From assembly GCF_025717045.1 (NCBI RefSeq), contig NZ_JAOVZN010000005.1:310001-374000 (forward strand): a DNA stretch of 64,000 bases, given 5' to 3'. The position numbers were made by a program, and so were the translations under genes. Source of the stretch: Flavobacterium sp. SH_e. Lineage in GTDB: Bacteria; Bacteroidota; Bacteroidia; Flavobacteriales; Flavobacteriaceae. The notes under the pieces were generated by a model. That model had not been told where the DNA came from, made no database searches, and saw only the letters and a program-made list of their open reading frames with translations. Numbering within the stretch: the first letter of the stretch is position 1; every line of letters begins with the position of its first letter. This document shows, one piece after another, positions 1-8,080 of this stretch.

Positions 1-1
1 A

Positions 2-373
2 CAATCTTGGGCACAATCCACATTACCACCTAGTGCTCAAGATCCTGCTTTTCCATCATTAACTGTTGATGGTACTGCACATGCGGATCATATTATACCA
101 TTTACAGTAATTGTACAAATGTCTGATTTTGACTTCCTGACCACTGAACAAAAAATTGCTGTTTTAAACTTAATGGAAAACTTTGTTGCATTAAGTCCCA
201 GAGCAAATTTATCAAAAAATTCAAGATCGTATGCACAATGGACTCGTCATGATAAGTTGAATATTTCTGTTGATAGTGTATTTAGAAGAACGATGATGAG
301 AAGAGAAACTCAGGCAAGGGCTGCACTTGTTGCTAAGATTAATGAATTTTTGAGATTAAATACACCTCCTTGA
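2..373 (+). CDS. C-terminal part of HNH-nuclease-like protein (5' truncated by window)
   Basis: The frame is open from the first bases of the window, so the gene begins upstream; the internal ATG at 119 is not its start. The visible 123 residues contain HADHIIPF near residue 27-34 and, after an NL...NFVALSP stretch, an RANLSKNS segment. This spacing of a His-containing DHxxP motif and an N...N..K motif is what HNH-type endonuclease domains show (known family pattern); the assignment is inference. Two downstream genes on the same strand encode a peptidoglycan hydrolase and an AAA+ ATPase, so this may be the toxic C-terminus of a secreted or injected effector. The upstream domains cannot be seen. 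Confidence 0.5.
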   Translation, partial: QSWAQSTLPPSAQDPAFPSLTVDGTAHADHIIPFTVIVQMSDFDFLTTEQKIAVLNLMENFVALSPRANLSKNSRSYAQWTRHDKLNISVDSVFRRTMMRRETQARAALVAKINEFLRLNTPP

Positions 374-469
374 AAATGTTAACGATTTACCGCTTTCAAT
401 ATTAATGAATGAATAAAACTAGAGAGGTTGTAGAGACAACAATTTTAAAACATCTAAAACACTAAAGTC

Positions 470-1288
470 ATGCAAAAAACATTCTACCAAAAAGAACTGC
501 TTATTAAAGCAACACAACAAAGAAATGGAGCAAATAACAACAAGAAAGACGTTGAAAAAATTCAGTCTTGGCTTAATTTATTTGCTATGCAGAATCCAGG
601 TTCGGGAACGGCAACGGGTATCGATGGCGATTTTGGTCCTGCAACAGAAAAAGCTGTATTGAATTATCAAAAATTCAACGGTTTGCCTCAAAACGGAACT
701 GTAGATCAAAACTTATTTGATAAATTGGCGTCACCACTCAAAAAAGCTTTTGAAAGTCCGATATCGGGAAATAATCTGAGAGAATTAATACTGAATACAG
801 CTAAAAATCATCTTAAAAATCAACCTTTTGAACTTGTCATAAATAACCAAAGCAATACTGGACCGTGGGTTCGAAGCTATATGGATGGACACGAAGGAAC
901 TGAATGGTTTTGGTGCATGGGTTTTGTTCAGGCTATTATTGATCAGGCCGCTTCTGTTCAGGGGAAGAACTTTAAGACATTGATGCCGTTGACTTATAGC
1001 TGTGATACTGTGGGCACAACTGGTCTTCAGAAAAATATATTGACACGTTACCAAAAAACCAGAACTAATCCAGCTTTAATAAAACCTGGCGATATATTTC
1101 TTCTTCAAAAAACACCAAACGACTGGATCCATACAGGAATTGTAACTGCTGTTCATGCTGACACTATAGAAACTATTGAAGGCAACACAAATTCTGGTGG
1201 TTCTAATAACGGAAACGCTGTGTTGGACAAAATCAGAAATTATAAACAGTCTAAACTTGATTTTTTCTCAATCGAATCATTAGTATAG
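470..1288 (+). CDS. Peptidoglycan-binding / CHAP amidase-like hydrolase
   Basis: A 272-residue protein without a signal peptide. Residues about 25-90 look like a PG_binding_1 domain (GIDGDFGPATEKAVLNYQ is diagnostic). Residues about 105-260 look like a CHAP/NlpC-type cysteine amidase: the likely nucleophile is Cys149 in WCMGF, with His221 in WIHTGIV and Asn239 in EGNT completing the site. Such enzymes cut peptidoglycan peptides or the amide bond to muramic acid. Lack of a signal peptide means it must leave the cell by another route or ride on a particle. It lies 3 nt upstream of an AAA+ ATPase gene, so the two are cotranslated or cotranscribed. Contractile-injection-like loci often carry wall-degrading proteins, which fits the context (inference). 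Confidence 0.75.
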   Translation: MQKTFYQKELLIKATQQRNGANNNKKDVEKIQSWLNLFAMQNPGSGTATGIDGDFGPATEKAVLNYQKFNGLPQNGTVDQNLFDKLASPLKKAFESPISGNNLRELILNTAKNHLKNQPFELVINNQSNTGPWVRSYMDGHEGTEWFWCMGFVQAIIDQAASVQGKNFKTLMPLTYSCDTVGTTGLQKNILTRYQKTRTNPALIKPGDIFLLQKTPNDWIHTGIVTAVHADTIETIEGNTNSGGSNNGNAVLDKIRNYKQSKLDFFSIESLV

Positions 1289-1291
1289 AAA

Positions 1292-2596
1292 ATGGAAAAT
1301 GTATTTACATATCTCAAAAACCAATTTGTATTTCAGCTTGATGCTCTTTTTCAAGCTGAAAATCCAATGGCAAAACCTGTATTCAATCAAATTGATTCAA
1401 ATGGTTTTATTGACGAGTTTATTATCGAAAATAATCTGTCCGAAATTGATATTCTTGTTTTGGGACTCGCTCTAGTTCCTCACGTGAAGCCCGATTTTTT
1501 GAGTTCGATTATTGCTGAATATTTACCCAATGGTGGTGAGCTGCCAGAATTTGGCGGAATGAAAACAAAGAATCATCGCGGAATTCTGCCAACTGGTGAA
1601 ACTGCTCAGTTTTTAGTTGCGGGAAATGATCTCGAAAACCGAATATCATTTTATAATTATCTGCACAATCAATCTTTTTTGCATAAAAAGGGAATTGTCA
1701 AAGTAGAATCTGTTCCAAATGGCGAACCTAAATTGAGCGGTTTATTAATTTTAGAAGAGGAATACATTGAAAAATTCATAACTGGAAAAATCTTAAAACC
1801 GCAACTGAGCAGTATTTTCCCTGCGCAATTAATAGAAACGCAATTAGATTGGAACGATTTGGTTTTGAATTCCAATACTTTAAATCAGATAAAAGAAATA
1901 GAAACTTGGCTTAAATTCAACGATATTTTGCTTCACGAATGGAATATGAAAGCCAAAATAAAACCCGGTTTTAGAGTTATGTTTTACGGCGCACCGGGAA
2001 CAGGAAAAACGCTTACGGCTTCACTTTTAGGGAAATATACTCAAAGAGATGTTTATAGAATTGATTTATCTATGGTGATTTCGAAATACATTGGTGAAAC
2101 CGAAAAAAATCTTTCTTCTCTTTTTGACAAAGCGACAGACAAAGACTGGATTCTGTTTTTTGATGAAGCCGATGCTGTTTTTGGAAAAAGAACCAATGTA
2201 CGGGACGCACACGATAAATATGCCAATCAGGAAGTTTCGTATTTGCTCCAGCGAATCGAAAATCATCCTGGATTAGTGATTTTAGCTTCAAATTTTAAAA
2301 CAAATATTGATAGTGCTTTTACCCGAAGATTTCAATCCATAATTGAGTTTGAAGTCCCTTCTTACGGCGAACGTTTAAAATTGTGGCAAAATAATCTGCC
2401 GAAAGGAATTAAAATTGCCGAAGATGTAAATCTGCAAGAACTTTCAAAAAAATACGACATTACAGGCGCTAACATTGTCAATATCATTCAATATGCCTGT
2501 CTGAAAACTTTAGAAGATCAAAACAAAAGCATTAACCTTAATCATCTGCTTCAAGGAATTAAAAAAGAATATGCAAAAGAAGGGAAAATGATGTAG
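1292..2596 (+). CDS. AAA+ ATPase, eCIS (Afp15-like) type
   Basis: A 434-residue ATPase. The C-terminal half has all AAA+ landmarks: Walker A GAPGTGKT at 233-240, Walker B ILFFDEAD at 287-294, sensor-1 Asn334 in LASN, and an arginine pair at 345-346 (FTRRF). Residues 1-200 form an uncharacterised N-terminal domain with no membrane segment. AAA+ proteins with this arrangement are a regular component of extracellular contractile injection system loci (Afp15-like), where they are thought to help particle assembly. It follows the PG hydrolase by 3 nt and ends 3 nt before the stop of the convergent lipoprotein gene, marking the end of this locus. Assignment to an injection system is inferred because no sheath, tube or baseplate gene lies inside the window. 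Confidence 0.75.
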   Translation: MENVFTYLKNQFVFQLDALFQAENPMAKPVFNQIDSNGFIDEFIIENNLSEIDILVLGLALVPHVKPDFLSSIIAEYLPNGGELPEFGGMKTKNHRGILPTGETAQFLVAGNDLENRISFYNYLHNQSFLHKKGIVKVESVPNGEPKLSGLLILEEEYIEKFITGKILKPQLSSIFPAQLIETQLDWNDLVLNSNTLNQIKEIETWLKFNDILLHEWNMKAKIKPGFRVMFYGAPGTGKTLTASLLGKYTQRDVYRIDLSMVISKYIGETEKNLSSLFDKATDKDWILFFDEADAVFGKRTNVRDAHDKYANQEVSYLLQRIENHPGLVILASNFKTNIDSAFTRRFQSIIEFEVPSYGERLKLWQNNLPKGIKIAEDVNLQELSKKYDITGANIVNIIQYACLKTLEDQNKSINLNHLLQGIKKEYAKEGKMM

Positions 2597-2599
2597 TTG

Positions 2600-3295
2600 T
2601 CATTCCATAGTAGTATATTCTTTTGTCATAACTACTTTGCCATTGACAATTTTTTCATAATTATTTTTATAATGCGAAGTCGAATCGTTTTCGCTAAGGT
2701 CAATTCTGGTTATAATTTCAGAGTATTTTATGGTGCCGTTTTTATTAAAATAATGCTTTTTTCTAATCTCACCATCTATAGTAAATGAACTTGTAGATAG
2801 TATTCTATTAATACTATCTTTTTCTTCTATCGCATTGTCTGACAGCTCTTCTGAAAACTCAAATGATTTTGTTTTTTTATTAAACACGAATATATTTATC
2901 ATATCCGTCATTTGAGAACTTCCACTGCTTGTGATCAGAAAATCTTTAAAACCATCAAAATTTAAATCCTGAAAATGCTCATTAAAATAATCTTGTTCAT
3001 TAAAATCATTTTCAGATTTAAAATAATCTGAATGAGTTAATAAAATTCGCTGTGTTTTATAATCTCTTAATTCTAATGTTGTTGCTCCGGAAATAGAATC
3101 AATTTGTTTCCAAATACATTTTATACCATTGAGAGCAAAAGGCTGACTTATTTTTACAGGGATAATTATCTTATTTTGAGAAATCTCTTTTTCAGAAGCC
3201 CCATCTTTAAGATCTTTTTTTACAGAAACACTTTCTGTCGTATTTCTACAACTCGTTAAAAGTAGAATAATAAATATCGAAATAAGATTTTTCAT
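2600..3295 (-). CDS. Hypothetical lipoprotein
   Basis: A 231-residue protein with a short hydrophobic signal and lipobox LLTSC (lipid Cys about residue 16), so it is probably a membrane-anchored periplasmic or surface lipoprotein. The middle has DLNFDGFKDFLITSSG, a D-x-N-x-D-G-x-x-D calcium-loop motif of the kind found in XAC2610- or FG-GAP-related proteins, followed by an FVFNKKTKSFEFSEEL strand segment. No catalytic motif was recognised. Its start overlaps the stop of the upstream gene by 4 nt (ATGA), so the two are translationally coupled. It is the last gene of a minus-strand operon starting at 5276. Confidence 0.6.
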   Translation of the reverse strand: MKNLISIFIILLLTSCRNTTESVSVKKDLKDGASEKEISQNKIIIPVKISQPFALNGIKCIWKQIDSISGATTLELRDYKTQRILLTHSDYFKSENDFNEQDYFNEHFQDLNFDGFKDFLITSSGSSQMTDMINIFVFNKKTKSFEFSEELSDNAIEEKDSINRILSTSSFTIDGEIRKKHYFNKNGTIKYSEIITRIDLSENDSTSHYKNNYEKIVNGKVVMTKEYTTME

Positions 3296-3894
3296 TTATC
3301 TATAAAACCAATTGTACCCCTTTTTGGCGCATATAACAATTTTAAATCTGAATAATATTGATCAAATTCATTTTTTGAAATTGCTTCCACATTTCGCAAC
3401 CATCTCAAATCGCTTACCTGAGTTGCATAATCTAAATTTGGATCTAAACTTAAATATCGTTCACGCAAATAATTATCTCTCTCCAAAAACAAAGTTGTTA
3501 TGAATTCGTCTACTAAATTTTTATTAGGGTGCTTTTTAAATAAAAGAAGCTGTCCGTTATTATAAGTTCTAATTTTCCATGAATTTTCATTCATAAAAAA
3601 ATAAATAGTAAATAAAACAATAGCTATAAATGCAAAAGCAATCCAGGCATCTGGATCAGAATCTTTATCATTACGGAAATAAAAAGAAATTCCTGTTATT
3701 CCAAAAATAAACAGTGAAAGTAGTAATATAATATTATTAGAAGTTTTATATGTCGTTTTCTCTTTTGACAAATTTTCAAAGGCAATCATTCCTTCACTTT
3801 CACCTCCTACATAAGATGTTTTATAATTCACTTTATTATCAAGAATATTATATTCTCTTTTTGTAAATAATCTTCGCTGCTTTATCGTCTCCAT
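3292..3894 (-). CDS. Hypothetical membrane protein, two TM segments
   Basis: A 200-residue protein. After about 50 polar residues come two hydrophobic helices (IILLLSLFIFGITGISFYF around 55-73 and AFAFIAIVLFTIYFFM around 85-100), separated by a short charged loop (RNDKDSDPD). The remaining 100 residues are polar and end with APKRGTIGFIDK. The topology suggests an inner-membrane hairpin with both soluble ends on the cytoplasmic side. No family was recognised. It follows the MEDS-domain gene by 17 nt and overlaps the downstream lipoprotein gene by 4 nt. Confidence 0.6.
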   Translation of the reverse strand: METIKQRRLFTKREYNILDNKVNYKTSYVGGESEGMIAFENLSKEKTTYKTSNNIILLLSLFIFGITGISFYFRNDKDSDPDAWIAFAFIAIVLFTIYFFMNENSWKIRTYNNGQLLLFKKHPNKNLVDEFITTLFLERDNYLRERYLSLDPNLDYATQVSDLRWLRNVEAISKNEFDQYYSDLKLLYAPKRGTIGFIDK

Positions 3895-3911
3895 TTATTT
3901 TCTTTTAAAAA

Positions 3912-4550
3912 TTAGGACTTAAGCGCACCAGATCGAGAATTCGAAATACTAGAAAGCAATTCCAAAGGCTCTACATAATGTGGGTTTTTGCTAATTTTTC
4001 CGTCCTTGATAACATACGGATGCGTAAGTAATATATCTGTAAGTGTACCTTGGCTGAAACTGCTGACATCGTACATACAAATTAGTGAAACCGAATGTTG
4101 TGGTGTGAGAAGATTTAGTCTAGCTTCGTATTCCAAGAGTTCATCAGTTCCTGGCAGGTTCTTAAGCGCCCAAACCATATCTCCGCACGCCCTAACGCTA
4201 TCATAACCAGCTCTTGATGCTGACAATAAAGTTTGTTCGAGCGTTTTGTACATTTTGTCCGCAGCAAACTCGGCATTGTTTATATACGTATTTTCAGAAG
4301 CTAGTACTTCTAATTGACCGCTCGAAAGTTTTTCAGCAATAGAGATTCCATTTTCAGCCAAACAACGGCAATGCTCTCCGTGACGGTTTCCCTCAAGAAT
4401 GTTTATGACTTTATCATTGGCATCCAAGCCCTCTAAGATATAAGGAATGATTACCTCATATTGCTGTTCTCTCGAATCGAAAAAACCGCAAATGTGCATT
4501 GGAGCTGTCAATGATTCTCCACATACTGAAAAAGATGTCTGTTTGTTCAT
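3912..4550 (-). CDS. MEDS-domain (DcmR-type sensory) protein
   Basis: A 212-residue soluble protein that is almost entirely a MEDS domain: MHICGFFDSREQQYEV near the start, PYILEGLDANDKVINI, then RACGDMVWALK and LICMYDVSSFS, and the closing THPYVI. The MEDS domain is known from DcmR-like regulators and from proteins linked to histidine kinases and anti-sigma networks, where it is thought to sense small molecules. No DNA-binding or kinase part is present, so it is a stand-alone sensor. Neighbours are a DUF1826-like gene 27 nt upstream and a membrane protein 17 nt downstream. Confidence 0.75.
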   Translation of the reverse strand: MNKQTSFSVCGESLTAPMHICGFFDSREQQYEVIIPYILEGLDANDKVINILEGNRHGEHCRCLAENGISIAEKLSSGQLEVLASENTYINNAEFAADKMYKTLEQTLLSASRAGYDSVRACGDMVWALKNLPGTDELLEYEARLNLLTPQHSVSLICMYDVSSFSQGTLTDILLTHPYVIKDGKISKNPHYVEPLELLSSISNSRSGALKS

Positions 4551-4577
4551 GTATCAAATATACATAATTAGTTTTCA

Positions 4578-5276
4578 TCAACAAATAAGCAACAACCTAT
4601 ATTCTCCTTCATTTTCTACTGGCGCTCTATGAACACAAGGCAACACTTCTTGTTTTGGATGATCTACAGCCAGACGCCAAAGATGTCCTAAACCTAAATT
4701 AATTGGTTCTGCATCTGCTTGTAACTGATAATGCAAATCAAAATAATTCTCCTTCAAAAAGTTTTCAAACTCCTCTTCTGCTCCATCATGAAGCTCTTTT
4801 AGCTTTGCTCTAATTTCTGGAATTAGAATTTTTTGCTCTACTTGCGAATTAGAAACAATATCACTTGCCGCTCCGTGATAGGTACATAAAAAAGTATCGG
4901 TTGCAATAGGCGAACGATCGACATGAAACGAATAAACATCAGTCGATATGAAATCAAATTCATTATCACGTTCGTAACACTTCAGCAAATTTAGAGATGG
5001 CGAAGCTCCAAAATCGGTTAATAATTTTAAATCATTTAAGATTATTTCTCTAGCTATATTTCCTTTTTCTGAAAGTTGGAGCGCGATTAAATCTGTAGAA
5101 GAAACTTCCGTTATGTTTTCTTTTAGAGATAGCTTGCCAACAATTTCCTTAAAATCGCCATCCAAGTTTCTGTACCAGCATAGCGCGTTTGTTTCTCCTT
5201 TGAAATTGGTATGCACAAGTTCTGAGAAAGTAGATACTAAACCAATTTGATTGCTGGCAGAAAATGTATTATTCAT
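4578..5276 (-). CDS. DUF1826-like protein
   Basis: A 232-residue soluble protein of unknown function. The core FHVDRSPIATDTFLCTYHG (about residues 117-135) and the C-terminal VHRAPVENEGEYRLLLIC match the DUF1826 pattern as I remember it (HVD..P..L.CTY.G and a final LHR.P....RLLL). The paired histidines suggest metal binding, but that is speculation. It is the first gene of the operon that continues into the MEDS protein and two unknown genes; a well-formed promoter lies 34 nt upstream. Confidence 0.55.
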   Translation of the reverse strand: MNNTFSASNQIGLVSTFSELVHTNFKGETNALCWYRNLDGDFKEIVGKLSLKENITEVSSTDLIALQLSEKGNIAREIILNDLKLLTDFGASPSLNLLKCYERDNEFDFISTDVYSFHVDRSPIATDTFLCTYHGAASDIVSNSQVEQKILIPEIRAKLKELHDGAEEEFENFLKENYFDLHYQLQADAEPINLGLGHLWRLAVDHPKQEVLPCVHRAPVENEGEYRLLLIC

Positions 5277-5643
5277 ATAATATTTAGAAGTTAGTTGCTT
5301 TTTGCTTTACAAAATTATGCAATAGTAGCTAGTTGGCACAAATTTATCATTACATCCTTGCAAGCTTGCAACTTTATTATTTAAATTTTAATGCTTTCTC
5401 TTTCGGTTTACTAAATTTTTACAGCTAAAAACAGACGATTTAACGTAGGCTGGATTTTTGTGTACGTAAAAACGCACTTTATTACCCCTTGTACAGCTTA
5501 ATATTAATCAACTTTACATTGTTTTTATTTTCCGATCAATTGATTTGATGGAGCGAAAATTCTCAGCTTTAATATCAAATGATATAACCACTATCAATTA
5601 TTTGCTAACTATTAATTATTCACTAACCTTAACACTTTAAAAA
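5277..5643. other. Divergent intergenic region with a 14-bp palindrome
   Basis: This 367-bp gap separates the minus-strand operon from the lyase gene. It holds the minus-strand promoter described above and a perfect palindrome TTGCAAGCTTGCAA at 5358-5371, a possible operator. Just before the lyase ATG two imperfect copies of ATTATTnnCTAAC occur (about 5588-5625). I did not find a convincing plus-strand TAnnTTTG box. Confidence 0.4.
5310..5342 (-). promoter_or_regulatory. Bacteroidota-type promoter of the DUF1826/MEDS operon
   Basis: Read on the minus strand, TTTG (5342-5339) is followed after 21 nt by TAATTTTG (5317-5310), which fits the Bacteroidota consensus TTTG / TAnnTTTG. The predicted start near 5305 leaves a leader of about 28 nt before the ATG at 5276. 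Confidence 0.6.
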
Positions 5644-6438
5644 ATGAAAAGAATCTTAAAATTATCTAGTTTACTGTTTATTACAGCATTAGTATTTAAT
5701 TCCTGTGAAAAGGAACAAGAAGGAAATGTGCAACAGGAAGCTACTACAAAAGATGAGCTGAAAATCGTTGATAACGAAATTTCGGCTAAAACCTTGGCTA
5801 CAGATGGAATTGCCGCATTAGCAGCTGGTAGCGCTGGTGCAAGAACTATCACATTACAAACCAATACATTATCGTGTCCTGGAGGTCTGTGTACATCGTA
5901 TGGAGTTTGGTCAACTGGACTTTACACTGTTTGGTTCACAATGAAATTTAATTCAGGTTTTTATTGGAGCCGAGGTGGCAAATGCGGATATGGAATCTTA
6001 ATTGGTGACCAAAATACGGGTGGTGATCCAGGTTGGGACGGAAATGGCGGTAGTGCCAGATTTATGTGGTATTGCCCAAACGGTTCAAACACCACCAAAG
6101 GAAGCGGAGCTTATCTTCAGCCTTATGTTTATTATAGAGATCAGCCGGGACAATATGGAAATGATTTTGGAAAAAAATACTATATTCAAGAGGGAGTAAC
6201 ATACAACTGTCAAATATCTGTTAAGTTAAATACGGGATCAAATACCGACGGATACGTAAAATATTATGTGAATGGCACGGAGATATTAAATCAAAAAATA
6301 CGTTGGGTAACAAACGATTCTAAGCGAAATGTAAATGCAGTAAGTCTTCACACTTTCCGTGGTGGTAGCCAAGATTATTGGACGGCTCCAGTAACAAGTT
6401 CTATTTATTATCCAAGTGCGTCTTGGGATGCTTTATAG
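5644..6438 (+). CDS. PL14-like polysaccharide lyase lipoprotein
   Basis: A 264-residue protein with signal peptide and lipobox VFNSC (Cys about residue 21), so it is lipid-anchored. The mature part has features I associate with polysaccharide lyase family 14: FNSGFYWSRGGKCGYG near 103-118, a GGSARFMWY strand, Y-rich strands (YLQPYVYYRD), VTYNCQISVKLNTGSNTDGY with a conserved Gln and Asn, and a final HTFRGGSQDYW. PL14 members cleave uronic-acid polymers such as alginate or glucuronan by beta-elimination. A Ca- or His-based active site is not obvious. No SusCD or other carbohydrate genes are adjacent, so it would act alone. The 14-bp stem at 6481-6522 terminates it. Confidence 0.6.
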   Translation: MKRILKLSSLLFITALVFNSCEKEQEGNVQQEATTKDELKIVDNEISAKTLATDGIAALAAGSAGARTITLQTNTLSCPGGLCTSYGVWSTGLYTVWFTMKFNSGFYWSRGGKCGYGILIGDQNTGGDPGWDGNGGSARFMWYCPNGSNTTKGSGAYLQPYVYYRDQPGQYGNDFGKKYYIQEGVTYNCQISVKLNTGSNTDGYVKYYVNGTEILNQKIRWVTNDSKRNVNAVSLHTFRGGSQDYWTAPVTSSIYYPSASWDAL

Positions 6439-6480
6439 CATATAAGTTTTAAACAAAATTGATCAAAAAATAAAAACCAA

Positions 6481-6522
6481 AACTTCAATGCTGTTTATAA
6501 AAGTAAAGACAGCATTGAAGTT
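6481..6522. terminator. Bidirectional terminator hairpin
   Basis: AACTTCAATGCTGT (6481-6494) pairs perfectly with 6509-6522 around a 14-nt loop. It lies between the convergent lyase and GNAT genes. On the minus strand the stem is followed by a T-rich tract, so it serves mainly the GNAT gene. Confidence 0.75.
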
Positions 6523-6548
6523 AATAGTTAATTAAAATTTTGCGAATA

Positions 6549-7541
6549 TTAATTTTTATGTTTTTCCAATTCCTTTTTAAAACAAATGCTGCTTTCTATT
6601 CCTGCATATTGTCCATAGTTTTCAATAATGATGTAATCACTTTTAGCATACAATGCTACAGCTTCTATCTGCACATTGCTGGTTTCTAAAACGGTCGATA
6701 CATACTCTAATTCTGAAGCCCACTTTTCAAGCTCGTTTAAAATTTTATGTGCGATTCCTCTTCCCCTATACTCTTCCAAAACAAACATGCGTTTTACCTC
6801 TGCAGATTCTCTATCAAATTGTTTTATAGCACCACAACCTACCGCATTTCCATTGACATAAGCAATAACGACATGTTTAATCGCATCGACTTTATTAAAC
6901 TGATTAAAGTATTCCTGCATTTCACCATTTCTGCTTGCTAAGTTCTCATCTAGTTTTACAATCAAATTTGAAAAATCTGCATTTTTAGAAGTTGTTCTTT
7001 CCAGTTCAAGATCTTCGGTATATCCGTATATTTTCATATCAGTCAAGTCTTTTTCTCCCCTTCTGTAATCTTTCTTTAGAAGTCCTTCATATACAAATCC
7101 AGAACGCTCGGCAACTTTAATGCTAGCAGTATTTTCTTCAGCAATTTTCATAAAGAGCCTATTAAACTTTTTGTTTGCAAAACACCAATTTTTGAATGCG
7201 TTTAATGCTTCAGAGGCGTAATTATTACCATTATGTTTCTTAAAAATAAAATACGCAAGTTCACCTTTAGGAATTCTCCAATCGATTTCTCTAACAGATA
7301 TATGTCCAATAAACTCATTACTTTCTTTTAAAAATATACCACAGGCATAGCTTTTACTTTCCTGCCATTCTAGATCTTTCTGTTCCAGATATTTTTTTGT
7401 TGACTCCAAGCTATCATTGATTTTTATCATGTTCGCAAAGTAATCATACAAGTATTCACTATTATCAGTAATACTCTTAAAAAAGCATTCAGAATCTTCT
7501 AGTTTATAAGGTTTTATTACAAGGTTCTTGGTCGTAATCAT
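6549..7541 (-). CDS. Tandem GNAT N-acetyltransferase (RimJ/RimL-like + second GNAT)
   Basis: A 330-residue fusion of two acetyltransferase domains. Residues 1-175 resemble RimJ/RimL-type enzymes (TKNLVIKPYKLEDSE at the start, ELAYFIFKKHNGNNYASEAL around 93-112 as the acetyl-CoA loop, then ENTASIKVAERSGFVYEG). Residues 185-330 form a second GNAT unit with VKRMFVLEEYRGRGIAHKIL as its R-G-x-G CoA-binding motif and VALYAKSDYIIIENYGQY at the end. Substrates are unknown; the first half suggests an N-terminal amino group or an antibiotic-like amine. The gene stands alone between a terminator and a long upstream gap. Confidence 0.8.
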   Translation of the reverse strand: MITTKNLVIKPYKLEDSECFFKSITDNSEYLYDYFANMIKINDSLESTKKYLEQKDLEWQESKSYACGIFLKESNEFIGHISVREIDWRIPKGELAYFIFKKHNGNNYASEALNAFKNWCFANKKFNRLFMKIAEENTASIKVAERSGFVYEGLLKKDYRRGEKDLTDMKIYGYTEDLELERTTSKNADFSNLIVKLDENLASRNGEMQEYFNQFNKVDAIKHVVIAYVNGNAVGCGAIKQFDRESAEVKRMFVLEEYRGRGIAHKILNELEKWASELEYVSTVLETSNVQIEAVALYAKSDYIIIENYGQYAGIESSICFKKELEKHKN

Positions 7542-8080
7542 CTTCAGTAATTTGTAGTTGTGTTTTCAAAAGATAAAACTAGGCAAAAACCTTATGCTTA
7601 AAAATGCTATTTTTCTATTTGTTTATGCATTTTTTGCATTACGGTTCCTTTTTTTATTATAAAATGAATTTTATGCACGATCTATGAAACGCGTTTTTTA
7701 ATTCTCCATTATTTAATAATCATACGTTTTCATCCCATAAACATAGGTCTCTGTATTAAGAAAACATTTCTTTTCAAAAATATAATAATGCAAAAAAATG
7801 ACTTACAACCACTAATAAACAAGCTTTTACATATTTTAAATAAATTAAGCTACATTAAATCTTCCTCAACAAATGTTAAATATCAGTAAAATCAGTGTTT
7901 ACTTGAATTTATTTTGTTAATTTTGTTAAAGACACTGCAAGAAAGTTACTCTGGTATTTCTAATTGTTAAAACCAATTTTTTCCCAGATCAATTCTCGAA
8001 GATCAAAATCAGCTGTTTTGAATATTTCTTCGTTCCAAAGGTGTCAAAAAATGTATAATAATTTAATAGCCCCCAAGACT
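7542..8080. other. Long divergent intergenic region
   Basis: 539 bp between divergent genes, strongly AT-rich. A TAATTTTG box at 7918-7925 could be the -7 element for the downstream secreted protein, but there is no good TTTG at the right distance. The open frame upstream of 8081 would need a TTG start at 7964 and has no signal sequence, so I treat 7964-8080 as leader. Nothing else is recognisable. Confidence 0.35.

Noticed and set aside
785..1054. Open frame opposite the CHAP hydrolase
   Set aside because: Antisense to a gene with clear domains; the product has no motif or signal.
5332..5350. TTGGCAC looking like a sigma-54 -24 element
   Set aside because: No GC at the -12 position; the same bases serve as the TTTG of the minus-strand promoter.
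7964..8080. TTG-initiated extension of the beta-helix protein
   Set aside because: It adds 39 residues before a textbook signal peptide.
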